From NCBI RefSeq assembly GCF_024584515.1, contig NZ_CP102173.1:1116001-1180000 (forward strand): DNA of 64,000 nt, read 5' to 3'. The notes beneath the pieces are model-generated. The model was not told where the DNA came from. It saw nothing but the letters and a program-made list of their open reading frames with translations, and ran no database searches. Every line of letters begins with the position of its first letter. Position 1 is the first letter of the stretch. The DNA is from Aeromicrobium wangtongii (GTDB lineage: Bacteria > Actinomycetota > Actinomycetes > Propionibacteriales > Nocardioidaceae). A program made the position numbers and the translations under genes. Below are positions 30,443 to 39,371 of this stretch, piece by piece.

Positions 30443-31459
30443 ATGTCTGACGACCGTCGGCTCGACGTGCTCCGTGCCATCGTCGAGGACTACGTGGCGA
30501 CCCAGGAGCCCGTCGGCTCACGATCGCTGCTGGACCGCCACCAGCTGGGCGTCTCGCCCGCGACGGTCCGCAACGACATGGCGGCGTTGGAGGACGAGGG
30601 CTACCTGACCCAGCCGCACACCAGCGCGGGCCGCATCCCCACCGACAAGGGCTACCGGTTGTTCGTCGACCGGCTGGCGACCGTCAAGGCCCTGTCTCCC
30701 GCCGAGCGCCGCGCGATCGAGACCTTCATGAACGGCGCGGTCGACGTCGACGACGTCGTCCAACGCAGCGTCAAGGTGCTGGCCCAGCTGACCAACCAGG
30801 TCGCGATCGTCCAGTACCCGTCGCTGACCCGGTCGACCGTGCGCCACATCGAGCTGGTCGCCCTCGAGGGGTCTCGCGTGCTGCTGGTGGTCATCACGAG
30901 CAGCGGGCGCGTCGAGCAGCGCATCATCGAGCTGGTCGAGACCCTGACCGACGACCTGCTGGTCGACCTGCGCTCGCGCATCACCCGCGCGACCGTCGGC
31001 GAGCGGCTGCCGGAGGCATCGCTGCGGCTCGCCGACATGATCCAGACCTTCGCGATCAACGACCGCCCGGTCGTGACGTCGATCGTCACGACGCTGACGC
31101 AGACATTCACCAACGAGCGGTCCGATGAGCGCATCGCCGTCGGCGGCACCGCCAACCTGGCCCGGTTCGGCAGCGACTTCGACACCGCGATCAAGCCGGT
31201 GCTGGAGGCGATGGAGGAGCAGGTCGTGCTCCTCAAGTTGCTGGGCGAGGCGACCAGTGGCCTGTCGGTCCGCATCGGCAGCGAGACCGGCCATGAGAAC
31301 CTGTCAGGCACGGCGGTCGTGTCGTCGGCGTACGGCGCGGACGACATGGCGCTCGCGACGCTCGGCACGGTCGGCCCCACCCGCATGGACTACCCCGCAA
31401 CGATGGCTGCTGTCGGCGCCGTCGCCCGCTACGTCGGCCGCACGCTGGCCGACAACTGA
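30443..31459 (+). CDS. hrcA: Heat-inducible transcription repressor HrcA
   Basis: The 338-residue repressor has an N-terminal winged helix ([20 protein letters not shown], with [35 protein letters not shown] as the recognition and wing region, about 35-70) and a GAF-like dimer domain. It binds CIRCE and represses class I heat-shock genes until it is titrated under stress. An AAGGAGAGCG ribosome binding site precedes ATG at 30443. The CIRCE site at its own promoter fits autoregulation, and dnaJ follows 27 bp downstream. Confidence 0.96.
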   Translation: MSDDRRLDVLRAIVEDYVATQEPVGSRSLLDRHQLGVSPATVRNDMAALEDEGYLTQPHTSAGRIPTDKGYRLFVDRLATVKALSPAERRAIETFMNGAVDVDDVVQRSVKVLAQLTNQVAIVQYPSLTRSTVRHIELVALEGSRVLLVVITSSGRVEQRIIELVETLTDDLLVDLRSRITRATVGERLPEASLRLADMIQTFAINDRPVVTSIVTTLTQTFTNERSDERIAVGGTANLARFGSDFDTAIKPVLEAMEEQVVLLKLLGEATSGLSVRIGSETGHENLSGTAVVSSAYGADDMALATLGTVGPTRMDYPATMAAVGAVARYVGRTLADN

Positions 31460-31473
31460 GCACCGAACTCGAG

Positions 31474-31479
31474 GACAAT
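31474..31479 (+). promoter_or_regulatory. Possible -10 element for dnaJ
   Basis: GACAAT is followed by 7 nt and ATG at 31487, hinting at a leaderless internal start in addition to read-through from hrcA. Confidence 0.35.
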
Positions 31480-31486
31480 CACACCC

Positions 31487-32635
31487 ATGGCACAGGACTA
31501 CTACGCAACTCTGGGCGTCGGACGCGACGCGACCCCGGAGGAGATCAAGAAGGCGTATCGCAAGCTGGCACGCCAGCTGCACCCGGACGTCAACGACGCC
31601 CCTGACGCCTCCGAGCGGTTCAAGGAGGTGACCCTCGCCTACGAGGTGCTCTCCGATCCGAGCAAGCGCTCGATGTTCGACCGCGGCGGCGACCCCATGA
31701 GCAGCGGCGGTGGCTTCGGCGGTGGCGCCCAGGGCTTCAACTTCGACGACATCATGGACGCCTTCTTCGGGCAGAACGCCCAGCGTGGTCCGCGCCCGCG
31801 CCAGCAGCGTGGCCAGGACGCCCTGCTGCGGCTCAACGTCGACCTCGCCGAGGCCGCGTTCGGCGTCACGCACGAGATCAAGGTCGACACGGCCGTCACC
31901 TGCACGACCTGCGACGGCAGCGGCGCGGCGAACGGCTCGCAGCCGGAGACCTGCCGCACCTGCCACGGTCACGGCGACGTCCAGCACGTCCAGCGCTCGC
32001 TGCTGGGCGACATCCGCACCTCGCGGCCGTGCCCCACGTGCCACGGCTTCGGCACCGTCATCCCCGATCCGTGCCCCGAGTGCGCCGGCGAGGGACGCGT
32101 CCGCTCGCGGCGCTCGCTGTCGGTGACCATCCCGGCGGGCGTGGACCAGGGCACCCGCATCCAGCTCACCGGTGAGGGCGAGGTCGGCCCCGGCGGCGGA
32201 CCGGCCGGCGACCTGTACCTCGAGATCAACGTCGCGCGGCACCCCATGTTCCAGCGCAAGGGCGATCAGCTGTTCTGCCAGGTCACGGTCCCGATGACGG
32301 CCGCCGCACTGGGCACCCAGATGGACCTTCCGACGCTGGAGGCCGATGTGCCCGACTCCGACGAGGCCGATCGCACGGTGCTGCTCGATGTCGCACCCGG
32401 CACGCAGTCCGGCGACACCATCACGATCAAGGGCCACGGCGTGCCGCGCCTGCGCGGATCGGGGCGCGGTGACCTCAAGGTGCAGGTCGTCGTCGAGACG
32501 CCCTCGCGACTGGACGACGAGCAGCGGGCGCTGCTCGAGCAGCTGGCGGCCCTGCGCGACGAGCAGCGTCCCGATGCGCTGATCGGCGCCAACCACAAGG
32601 GCGTCTTCGGCAAGATCAAGGATGCATTCAAGTGA
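31487..32635 (+). CDS. dnaJ: Chaperone protein DnaJ
   Basis: This DnaK co-chaperone of 382 residues has the J domain with HPD at 32-34, a Gly-rich stretch (GGDPMSSGGGFGGGAQGF), and four CxxCxGxG zinc repeats: CTTCDGSG, CRTCHGHG, CPTCHGFG and CPECAGEG. The C-terminal substrate-binding domains follow. It corresponds to the second actinobacterial DnaJ, encoded with hrcA rather than with dnaK. The stop overlaps the HIT gene start as GTGA. Confidence 0.96.
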   Translation: MAQDYYATLGVGRDATPEEIKKAYRKLARQLHPDVNDAPDASERFKEVTLAYEVLSDPSKRSMFDRGGDPMSSGGGFGGGAQGFNFDDIMDAFFGQNAQRGPRPRQQRGQDALLRLNVDLAEAAFGVTHEIKVDTAVTCTTCDGSGAANGSQPETCRTCHGHGDVQHVQRSLLGDIRTSRPCPTCHGFGTVIPDPCPECAGEGRVRSRRSLSVTIPAGVDQGTRIQLTGEGEVGPGGGPAGDLYLEINVARHPMFQRKGDQLFCQVTVPMTAAALGTQMDLPTLEADVPDSDEADRTVLLDVAPGTQSGDTITIKGHGVPRLRGSGRGDLKVQVVVETPSRLDDEQRALLEQLAALRDEQRPDALIGANHKGVFGKIKDAFK

Positions 32636-32982
32636 GCACGCCCGATCCCGACTGCCTGTTCTGCAAGATCGTGGCCGGTGACATCCCGGCCGAGATCGTG
32701 GCCGAGACCGAGCACACGGTGGCCTTCCGCGACATCAACGCGCAGGCTCCCACGCATGTCCTGGTCATCCCGCGGGTGCACGAGCCGGACGTCGCGAGCC
32801 TGGCCGCTGCCGCGCCCGAGGCGGCCGCCGCGCTGCTCGTGGAGACCCGGCGGATCGCGCAGCTCGAGGGCCACGAGGCGTACCGGCTGGTGTTCAACAC
32901 CGGCGCCGAGGCCGGCCAGAGCGTCTTCCACACCCACGGTCACGTCCTGGCTGGACGCGACCTCACCTGGCCTCCGGGCTGA
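32632..32982 (+). CDS. HIT family nucleotide-binding protein (HinT-like)
   Basis: The 116-residue protein shows CLFCKIVAGDIPAEIVAET near the start and the histidine triad HTHGHVLAGRD near the end (about 101-111). HinT-type proteins hydrolyse purine nucleoside phosphoramidates. It is translationally coupled to dnaJ by a 4-bp overlap. In many actinobacteria rsmE lies at this point; it is absent here. Confidence 0.93.
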   Translation: MSTPDPDCLFCKIVAGDIPAEIVAETEHTVAFRDINAQAPTHVLVIPRVHEPDVASLAAAAPEAAAALLVETRRIAQLEGHEAYRLVFNTGAEAGQSVFHTHGHVLAGRDLTWPPG

Positions 32983-33025
32983 CGATTCGCCCAGCCGCTC
33001 AGGCTTTGCGTACGATTGTGACCAC

Positions 33026-34039
33026 ATGACTGAAGAAACCGTTCCGCACGCTCCCGTGCCCGCCCACACGTTCACGATCCCGTCGAGCGTCCCGGCCGTT
33101 GCTCTGCTCGGCCCCGCCGACGAGTTCCTGCGCCTGATCGAGGACTCCTTCGAGGCGCGCATCCACGCGCGCGGCAACACCATCACGGTGACCGGTGCGC
33201 CGTCCGAGGCGGCGCTCGTGGAGCGGCTGCTGGACGAGCTGGTGACGATCCTGCGCACGGGCCAGAACCTGACCCGCGAGACGGTCGAGCGCAGCGTGTC
33301 GATGCTGCGCACCGAGACGCGCGAGAAGCCGGCGGAGGTGCTCAGCCTCAACATCTTGTCGAACCGGGGCCGCACGATCCGCCCCAAGACGGTCAACCAG
33401 AAGCGATACGTCGACGCGATCGACAAGCACACGATCGTGTTCGGCATCGGCCCCGCCGGCACCGGCAAGACCTATCTCGCGGTCGCGAAGGCCGTGCAGG
33501 CGCTGCAGGCCAAGCAGGTCAACCGCATCATCTTGACCCGCCCGGCCGTCGAGGCCGGGGAGCGACTGGGCTTCCTGCCGGGCTCGCTCAGCGAGAAGAT
33601 CGATCCGTACCTGCGTCCGCTGTACGACGCGCTGCACGACATGATCGACCCCGAGACGATCCCGAAGCTGCTGACGTCCGGCGTCATCGAGGTCGCCCCG
33701 TTGGCGTACATGCGCGGCCGCAGCCTCAACGACGCCTTCATCATCCTGGACGAGGCGCAGAACACGACGCCCGAGCAGATGAAGATGTTCCTGACCCGAC
33801 TGGGCTTCGGCTCCAAGATGGTCGTCACGGGTGATGTCACGCAGGTCGACCTGCCCAGCGGCAACAAGAGCGGGCTGCGGGTCGTGCAGGACATCCTCGA
33901 GGACGTCCAGGACATCCACTTCGCGTACCTGGCACCGGCCGACGTGGTCCGCCACAAGCTGGTCGGACGCATCGTCGCGGCGTACGGCGAGTTCGAGGAG
34001 GCAGGTGCAGACACCCATGAACGTCGACGTACTCAATGA
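33026..34039 (+). CDS. PhoH-like ATPase
   Basis: The 337-residue protein has the P-loop GPAGTGKT at 142-149 and Walker B in IILDEAQN (about 236-243), with [16 protein letters not shown] and [10 protein letters not shown] as further PhoH signatures. An N-terminal KH-like region precedes the ATPase. PhoH proteins are linked to RNA metabolism; this one overlaps the rRNA-processing gene ybeY by 23 bp, the usual pairing. ATG at 33026 follows TACGAT by 9 nt, a possible promoter. Confidence 0.93.
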   Translation: MTEETVPHAPVPAHTFTIPSSVPAVALLGPADEFLRLIEDSFEARIHARGNTITVTGAPSEAALVERLLDELVTILRTGQNLTRETVERSVSMLRTETREKPAEVLSLNILSNRGRTIRPKTVNQKRYVDAIDKHTIVFGIGPAGTGKTYLAVAKAVQALQAKQVNRIILTRPAVEAGERLGFLPGSLSEKIDPYLRPLYDALHDMIDPETIPKLLTSGVIEVAPLAYMRGRSLNDAFIILDEAQNTTPEQMKMFLTRLGFGSKMVVTGDVTQVDLPSGNKSGLRVVQDILEDVQDIHFAYLAPADVVRHKLVGRIVAAYGEFEEAGADTHERRRTQ

Positions 34040-34493
34040 GTCCGGGGTCGACGTCGATGTCGTCGGCCTGACCAAGCTGTGCCGGTTCACGATGCGGCGC
34101 ATGCGCCTGCACCCGGCCACCGAGCTGACGGTGCGCCTCGTCGAGCCCGACACCATCGCGGTGCTCAACGAGCAGTGGATGGGCAAGAAGGGCCCGACGG
34201 ACGTCCTGTCGTTCCCGATGGACGAGCTGACTCCCGGCAGCGACGACGAGGAGAGCCCCGAGGGCTACCTCGGCGACATCGCGCTCTGCCCGCAGGTCGC
34301 GGAGCAGCAGGCCCCGGCCGCCGGACACTCGACGCAGGACGAGGTCGAGCTGCTGACGGTGCACGGCATCTTGCACCTGCTCGGCTACGACCACGCCGAG
34401 CCCGAGGAGCACAAGGAGATGTTCGGCATCCAGGGCCGACTCCTCCTGGAGTGGCAGCAGGTCGGCGCGGGGCTCGACCCCGAAGACGCGTGA
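34017..34493 (+). CDS. ybeY: Endoribonuclease YbeY (rRNA maturation factor)
   Basis: The 158-residue metalloprotein has the catalytic motif HGILHLLGYDHAEPEEH (about 121-137) with its three zinc-binding histidines, and the upstream PTDVLSFPMDE and GYLGDIALCP blocks. YbeY processes 16S rRNA 3' ends and takes part in ribosome quality control. ATG at 34017 lies inside the end of phoH, behind a GAGGAGGCAGG ribosome binding site, so translation is coupled. Confidence 0.95.
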   Translation: MNVDVLNESGVDVDVVGLTKLCRFTMRRMRLHPATELTVRLVEPDTIAVLNEQWMGKKGPTDVLSFPMDELTPGSDDEESPEGYLGDIALCPQVAEQQAPAAGHSTQDEVELLTVHGILHLLGYDHAEPEEHKEMFGIQGRLLLEWQQVGAGLDPEDA

Positions 34494-34503
34494 GAGCGGC
34501 CCG

Positions 34504-35805
34504 ATGAGCTGGCTGCCGTTGCTGCTGTCCGTTGCCCTGGCGATGGTCGCGGGCACCCTGGCGAGTGTCGATGCCGCGATCTCGGCGTTCTCGAAGGCGC
34601 GCGCCGAGGAGCTCGACGACGAGGGACGTTCGGGTGCGGGGCGCTTGGCCCACATCCTGGACGATCCCGCGCCGTACCTGAACTCCGTCCTGCTGATCCG
34701 GGTGCTGGCCGAGACCGCCAGCATCGTGCTGGTCGCCCTGGTGGTCGCCGACGAGCTGGACGGCCTGTGGACGCGGTTCGCGGTCGCCGTGGCGATCATG
34801 ACCGTTGTCGGCTTCGTGCTGATCGGCGTCGCCCCGCGCACGCTGGGGCGCCAGCACGCCGAGTCGATCGCCCTGGCGTCGGCGCTGCCTGTCGTCGGCA
34901 TCACCCGGCTGCTCGGGCCGGTGCCGAAGCTGCTGATCCTGCTGGGCAATGCGATCACCCCCGGCAAGGGGTTCCGCGAGGGCCCGTTCGCCTCCGAGGT
35001 CGAGGTGCGTGAGCTGGTCGACCTCGCCGCCGCGAGCTCGGTCATCGAGACCGACGAGGGCCGGATGCTGCAGTCGGTCTTCGAGCTCGGTGACACGATC
35101 GCCCGCGAGGTCATGGTGCCGCGCACCGACCTGGTGTTCGTCGAGAAGCACAAGACCCTGCGTCAGGCGATGTCGCTGGCCCTGCGCAGCGGGTACTCCC
35201 GCATGCCCGTCATCGACGAGAACCTCGACGACGTGGTCGGCATGGCCTATCTCAAGGACATCACCAAGCGGGTCTTCGACAACCACACCGCCGAGACCAC
35301 CGAGCGCATCGAGTCGATCACCCGTCCGTGCCTGTTCGTGCCCGACACGAAGGCGGTCGACGAGCTGCTCAAGGAGATGCAGGCCCAGAGCACCCATGTC
35401 GCGATCGTCGTCGACGAGTACGGCGGGACGTCCGGGATGATCACGATCGAGGACATCCTGGAGGAGATCGTCGGTGAGATCACCGACGAGTACGACGCCG
35501 AGCCGGAGGCCCGCGAGCAGCTCGCTGACGGGTCCTGGCGGGTCAGCTCGCGCTTCGAGGTCGACGACCTGGAGGAGCTGTTCGACATCCCGATCGAGGA
35601 CGACGACGTCGACTCGGTCGGCGGGCTCATGGCCAAGCACCTGGGCAAGGTGCCGATCCGGGGCAGCGTAGTCGAGGTCGGGGGACTACGTTTCGAGGCC
35701 GAGGGTCCGTCCGGGCGCCGCAACCGCATCGGGCACGTGCTCGTGAGCCGACTGACCACGCTGACCGACGACGTGAAAGGGTCCGACCATGGATCTCAGT
35801 CCTGA
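34504..35805 (+). CDS. CNNM/HlyC-CorC family transporter-like protein
   Basis: The 433-residue protein has an N-terminal DUF21 membrane domain with about four helices (1-140), a CBS-domain pair (VMVPRTDLVFVEKHKTLRQA, VDEYGGTSGMITIEDILEE) and a C-terminal CorC/HlyC domain (WRVSSRFEVDDLEELF). Relatives move or sense magnesium or cobalt. It is usually encoded between ybeY and era, as here. The next gene starts 17 bp before its stop. Confidence 0.92.
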   Translation: MSWLPLLLSVALAMVAGTLASVDAAISAFSKARAEELDDEGRSGAGRLAHILDDPAPYLNSVLLIRVLAETASIVLVALVVADELDGLWTRFAVAVAIMTVVGFVLIGVAPRTLGRQHAESIALASALPVVGITRLLGPVPKLLILLGNAITPGKGFREGPFASEVEVRELVDLAAASSVIETDEGRMLQSVFELGDTIAREVMVPRTDLVFVEKHKTLRQAMSLALRSGYSRMPVIDENLDDVVGMAYLKDITKRVFDNHTAETTERIESITRPCLFVPDTKAVDELLKEMQAQSTHVAIVVDEYGGTSGMITIEDILEEIVGEITDEYDAEPEAREQLADGSWRVSSRFEVDDLEELFDIPIEDDDVDSVGGLMAKHLGKVPIRGSVVEVGGLRFEAEGPSGRRNRIGHVLVSRLTTLTDDVKGSDHGSQS

Positions 35806-36127
35806 GGACGCCAAGCTGGTGACGCTGGCCCGCAGCTCGCGCGCCCGCACCAAGGCCGAGCACGGCGCGGCCGTCCGTGACCGGGACGGGCGGACGTACG
35901 TCGCCTCGACGGTCAACCTGCCGTCGGTGCGCGTCGACGCCCTTGACCTGGCGGTCGCGATGGCGGTGTCGTCCGGTGCCACCGGCATCGAGGCCGCCGC
36001 ACTCGTCGGCGAGATGGTGCCCGAGCCGATCGTCAGCGGCACCGCCGTCCGGGACGTCTCGGGGCACGGCATCAGCGTCTACCTGGCGGATCCGTCCGGC
36101 CAGGTCGTGAGAGTACGAACAACATGA
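35789..36127 (+). CDS. Cytidine deaminase-like protein lacking the catalytic motifs
   Basis: The 112-residue protein has the size and layout of a short cytidine deaminase and sits before era, like the mycobacterial Rv2365c. However, the zinc/proton-shuttle motif expected near VNLPSVRVDALDLAVAMAV has no Cys-Ala-Glu, and no PCxxC motif appears later; the protein contains no cysteine at all. It is therefore probably not an active deaminase. An AAAGGG ribosome binding site precedes ATG at 35789, and its stop overlaps the era start as ATGA. A structural or regulatory role linked to era is only a guess. Confidence 0.75.
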   Translation: MDLSPEDAKLVTLARSSRARTKAEHGAAVRDRDGRTYVASTVNLPSVRVDALDLAVAMAVSSGATGIEAAALVGEMVPEPIVSGTAVRDVSGHGISVYLADPSGQVVRVRTT

Positions 36128-37074
36128 GTGAGGCCAACATGAGCGTGCATCGATCCGGTTTCGCGTGCTTCGTCGGACGGCCCAATGCGGGCAAGTCGAC
36201 GCTGACCAACGCGCTGGTGGGCGGCAAGATCGCCATCACGTCGTCCAAGCCGCAGACCACCCGTCACGCGATCCGCGGGCTCGTCAACCGCGACGACGCC
36301 CAGCTGATCCTGATCGACACCCCGGGGCTGCACAAGCCACACACGTTGCTGGGGGAGCGGCTCAACGCCCTCGTCCGGTCGACGTGGTCCGAGGTCGACA
36401 CGATCGGGATGTGTCTGCCGGCCAACGAGACCGTCGGCGAGGGCGACAAGTTCTTGATGAAGGAGCTCGCCCAGCTGCAGAAGTCCGGCCCGCTGCGCAA
36501 GAAGCCGATCTTCGCGATCGCGACCAAGATCGATCTGGTGAAGCCCGACAAGCTCCGCGACCACCTGATGTCGATCCAGCGGATCGCCGCCGATCTCGGT
36601 CTGCAGTTCCAGGAGATCATCCCGGTGTCGGCCGTCGCCGACGACCAGGTCGATCTGTTGGCTGATCTGCTGATCGGCACCCTCCCCGAGGGCCCGGCGC
36701 TGTACCCGGAGGGCCAGCTCACCGATGAGCCCGAGGAGACGCTGATCGCGGAGATCATCCGCGAGTCCGCGCTCGAGGGCGTCCGCGACGAGCTGCCGCA
36801 CTCGATCGCGGTGATCGTCGAGGAGATGGTGCCGCGCGCCGATCGTCCCGCCGACAAGCCGCTGGTCGACGTACGCGTCAACGTCTACGTCGAGCGCGAC
36901 AGCCAGAAGGGCATCATCATCGGCAAGCAGGGAGCCCGGCTGCGCCAGATCGGCAGCGACTCCCGCGCGCAGATCGAGAAGATCCTCGGCACGCCGATCT
37001 ACCTGGACCTGCACGTCAAGGTCGCCAAGGACTGGCAGCGAGATCCCAAGCAGCTGCGCAAGCTCGGCTTCTGA
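36124..37074 (+). CDS. era: GTPase Era
   Basis: This 316-residue GTPase binds 16S rRNA and guides 30S assembly. G1 is GRPNAGKST at 18-26, G3 DTPG at 65-68 and G4 TKID at 134-137. The C-terminal KH domain contains VERDSQKGIIIGKQGARLRQ with the GxxG loop. ATG at 36124 overlaps the preceding stop; ATG at 36139 is a possible alternative. It ends 3 bp from a convergent GNAT gene, so the usual neighbour recO is not adjacent. Confidence 0.96.
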   Translation: MSEANMSVHRSGFACFVGRPNAGKSTLTNALVGGKIAITSSKPQTTRHAIRGLVNRDDAQLILIDTPGLHKPHTLLGERLNALVRSTWSEVDTIGMCLPANETVGEGDKFLMKELAQLQKSGPLRKKPIFAIATKIDLVKPDKLRDHLMSIQRIAADLGLQFQEIIPVSAVADDQVDLLADLLIGTLPEGPALYPEGQLTDEPEETLIAEIIRESALEGVRDELPHSIAVIVEEMVPRADRPADKPLVDVRVNVYVERDSQKGIIIGKQGARLRQIGSDSRAQIEKILGTPIYLDLHVKVAKDWQRDPKQLRKLGF

Positions 37075-37077
37075 CCC

Positions 37078-37647
37078 TCACGGGCCGAGCGCGCGCCACT
37101 CGTCGGCCATGAGCGCGTAGACGTACGAGTCCTGCCAGCCGCGATCGCGGTGCAGCGAGTCCTTGACGTGGTGCGCCTCGCGGCGCATGCCGACACGTTC
37201 CATGAGCCGCCAGGACGGCTCGTTGTCGGTGAAGCACGTGGCGACAACGCGGTGCAGCCCCAGACGGTCGAAGCAGATGTCGAACAACGCGTCGATCGCC
37301 TCCGTCGCGAAGCCCTGCCCGTGGTACGCCGGGTCGAACGTCCAGCCGAGCTCGGCCTCGGACGCCGTGGCGGCACCCGCGACCTCCCGTTGGGCGTAGG
37401 CGTCCCGGACGGAGACCATCAGATCGGCGATGAGCCGTCCCTCATGCTCGACGATCACGGCCGTCGGCCCGTCGCCGAAGCGCTCGGCCAGCTCGCCGGG
37501 ATCGGTGGTCGTTCCGCCGATCCACTCCGCAACTGATCGCTGCGACCGATAGGCGAAGATGCGCGGAATGTCGTCGGGCGCGAAGCGGCGCAGCTCCAGA
37601 CGCTCCGTGCGCACCGGCCAGTCGACGACGTCCAGGTGGGAGCCCAT
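37078..37647 (-). CDS. GNAT family N-acetyltransferase (RimJ/RimL type)
   Basis: The 189-residue protein starts VDWPVRTERLELRRFAPDD, the RimJ/RimL pattern, and has the acetyl-CoA-binding segment DPAYHGQGFATEAIDALFD (about 113-131) followed by VVATCFTDNEPSWRLMERVGM. Such enzymes acetylate N-termini or small molecules; the substrate is not evident. It is transcribed alone, between era and the HNH gene. Confidence 0.88.
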   Translation of the reverse strand: MGSHLDVVDWPVRTERLELRRFAPDDIPRIFAYRSQRSVAEWIGGTTTDPGELAERFGDGPTAVIVEHEGRLIADLMVSVRDAYAQREVAGAATASEAELGWTFDPAYHGQGFATEAIDALFDICFDRLGLHRVVATCFTDNEPSWRLMERVGMRREAHHVKDSLHRDRGWQDSYVYALMADEWRALGP

Positions 37648-37678
37648 GGTTCATGGTGGCAGCCGAACCGCCGAGCCG

Positions 37679-38968
37679 TCAGGCGGCGCGGGGTTCTTGC
37701 TGGGTGAATCTGGCGTGGCGTCTGGGTCTCTGCTCGGGGTCGATCCGAGGCGGCGGGATGATCTCGGGGATCCCGTCAGCTCCCATCCGAGCTTCCCACT
37801 CGCCCTCGTGGACGAGGAAGTGGTGGAAGTGGCATAGCAGGGCCGCGTTGTTCAGGTCTGTCGGTCCGCCTTCTGACCAGAAGCTGAGGTGGTGGGCTTC
37901 GCACCAGGCTGGTGGCCGGTCGCAGTCGGGGAACACGCATCCCTTGTCCCGGACGGCGAGCGCGAGGCGCTGGTGGCGGTCGTAGAGCCTCTTGGTCATG
38001 CCGTGGTCGATGACTCTGGTGCCGTTCTCCAGGTACAACGCGACCAGGTGGGCGTTGCAGGCCAGACGCTGCGCCTTGCGGGCCGACATGTCCGTGCCGG
38101 ACGTGTTGGTGGCGACGCCCTGACCCGTCCGGAGGTCATCGACATCAACGGTGACTGCGACTGTGGCGGCCAGGCCGCCGGACTGCGGCAGCGCCCCTGT
38201 CGGCAGATGTGTGATGAGCTCGGTGAAAGCATGCCCGAGCTTCTGGTCACGACCCAGCGCCAGCCAGTCATCGGCACCCATGCCGTGGTGTTCGGCATTC
38301 GCTGCTGTGCGGCGTGGGGCGATGATTCCTTCCAGGGCCGCGCGCAGGGTGTCGGCATCCGCTTGGGGGATGATGAACGACCCTCGGGTGGTGCCGTCGC
38401 CGCGGTCCTTGATCGCCATCCGCGTTGCGTCCCACGCCTTCTGTTCCTGCTTGCGCAGCTGTTCACCCAGGTGCTCGTCGGCACCGTCGGGATCGATGAC
38501 CTCCAGCACGTGATTGGCGAGCCGCTTCAGGTCGTCCAGACCGTACTCGCCGGCGAGGCGGATCAGATGGGCCTCGGCATCGCCGCGTTCTTCGTCACCG
38601 CACCAGTCCGGCAAGGCGTCGATGGCCTTCATGATCACTGACGCCTGATCCGTCGACAGCTCACCGGCGGCCCAGGCCGCTTGCGTGGCCTCCACCCCGG
38701 TGACCCGAGCCAGACCAACCAGCTTGGCCGCTTCACCCTTGCTGATCCCGGTCTTGGCAGCCAGCCATGCCGTCGTGGAGGTGGAGCCATCGTCCTTGGC
38801 CAGCCCCATGTCATCGGCGCATCCCGCCAGCCGCGACAAGGCGGCATCCATCGACGTTCGGGCCTTCACGACCGCGAGCGCGACCTGCTTGACCTCGCCA
38901 CCGGTCAACGTCCACGGCTCGAGCGCAGCCAGATCATCACTCACCGATGACAGCTGATCCACGATCAT
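37679..38968 (-). CDS. DUF222 and HNH endonuclease domain protein (13E12 repeat family)
   Basis: The 429-residue protein has an N-terminal DUF222 region (about 1-300) and a C-terminal HNH nuclease fold: CVFPDCDRPPAWCEAHHLSF and NNAALLCHFHHFLVHEGEW, containing the paired cysteines, the AHH core and the final histidines. Such 13E12-type genes occur in several copies in actinobacterial genomes and are mobile-looking, but their role is not settled. A LexA box lies 19 bp before ATG at 38968, so it is probably induced by DNA damage. Codon use is slightly less GC-biased than that of its neighbours, with more CA-rich codons, hinting at transfer. Confidence 0.9.
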   Translation of the reverse strand: MIVDQLSSVSDDLAALEPWTLTGGEVKQVALAVVKARTSMDAALSRLAGCADDMGLAKDDGSTSTTAWLAAKTGISKGEAAKLVGLARVTGVEATQAAWAAGELSTDQASVIMKAIDALPDWCGDEERGDAEAHLIRLAGEYGLDDLKRLANHVLEVIDPDGADEHLGEQLRKQEQKAWDATRMAIKDRGDGTTRGSFIIPQADADTLRAALEGIIAPRRTAANAEHHGMGADDWLALGRDQKLGHAFTELITHLPTGALPQSGGLAATVAVTVDVDDLRTGQGVATNTSGTDMSARKAQRLACNAHLVALYLENGTRVIDHGMTKRLYDRHQRLALAVRDKGCVFPDCDRPPAWCEAHHLSFWSEGGPTDLNNAALLCHFHHFLVHEGEWEARMGADGIPEIIPPPRIDPEQRPRRHARFTQQEPRAA

Positions 38969-38986
38969 GGACGGACTCCGAAGGAC

Positions 38987-39007
38987 TAGAACGTATGTTC
39001 GATTCTA
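38987..39007 (-). promoter_or_regulatory. LexA (SOS) box and -10 of the HNH gene
   Basis: TAGAACGTATGTTCGA at 38987-39002 matches the actinobacterial SOS box TCGAACNNNNGTTCGA at all but one core position when read on the minus strand. TAGAAT (39007-39002) is a good -10 that overlaps it, so LexA would block the promoter. Confidence 0.75.
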
Positions 39008-39078
39008 CTCCTGGCCGACCGCTCGTGGCAAGGGTCTTACCCACATAATCTGCTGCAATCTCAGGAAATCTGGTTCTG

Positions 39079-39345
39079 TCAGCGGACCTCGAAGCCGATC
39101 TCGCCGACCGGCTCCTGCTCCGTCACCTGGACGTCGGTGACCTCGGCTCGCGGGGGTCCCACCCGGCACCACGTCACGAGGTGGTCGACCGCCTCGGCCG
39201 ATCCCTCGAAGGTGGCCTCGACGGAGCCGTCCGGACGGTTCGCGACCCAGCCGGTCACGCCCAGCCGGTTGGCCTCGCTCTCGCACGACGCCCGGAAGAA
39301 GACGCCCTGCACGGTTCCGCGGACGATCACGTGTCGACGCTCCAT
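39079..39345 (-). CDS. acyP: Acylphosphatase
   Basis: The 88-residue enzyme hydrolyses acyl phosphates. The signature VIVRGTVQGVFFRASCESEA (about 6-25), with its catalytic arginine, and GWVANRPDGSVEATFEGSA, with the catalytic asparagine, are intact. It is a normal-length member. ATG at 39345 is 6 nt from a TACGGT -10, so the message is leaderless. It is divergent from the PHP gene with only 26 bp between start codons. Confidence 0.94.
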   Translation of the reverse strand: MERRHVIVRGTVQGVFFRASCESEANRLGVTGWVANRPDGSVEATFEGSAEAVDHLVTWCRVGPPRAEVTDVQVTEQEPVGEIGFEVR

Positions 39346-39351
39346 GCCTCC

Positions 39352-39364
39352 ACCGTAATAGGGT
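39352..39364. promoter_or_regulatory. Back-to-back -10 elements of divergent leaderless promoters
   Basis: TACGGT on the minus strand (39357-39352) serves acyP with 6 nt spacing. TAGGGT on the plus strand (39359-39364) serves the PHP gene with 7 nt spacing. One base separates them, so each -35 must lie inside the other gene. Confidence 0.65.
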
Positions 39365-39371
39365 CGATCGA

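Noticed and set aside
37679-38968. HNH gene as part of a prophage or group of mobile genes
   Set aside because: No integrase, attachment-site duplication or phage structural genes lie around it; it stands alone between ordinary genes.
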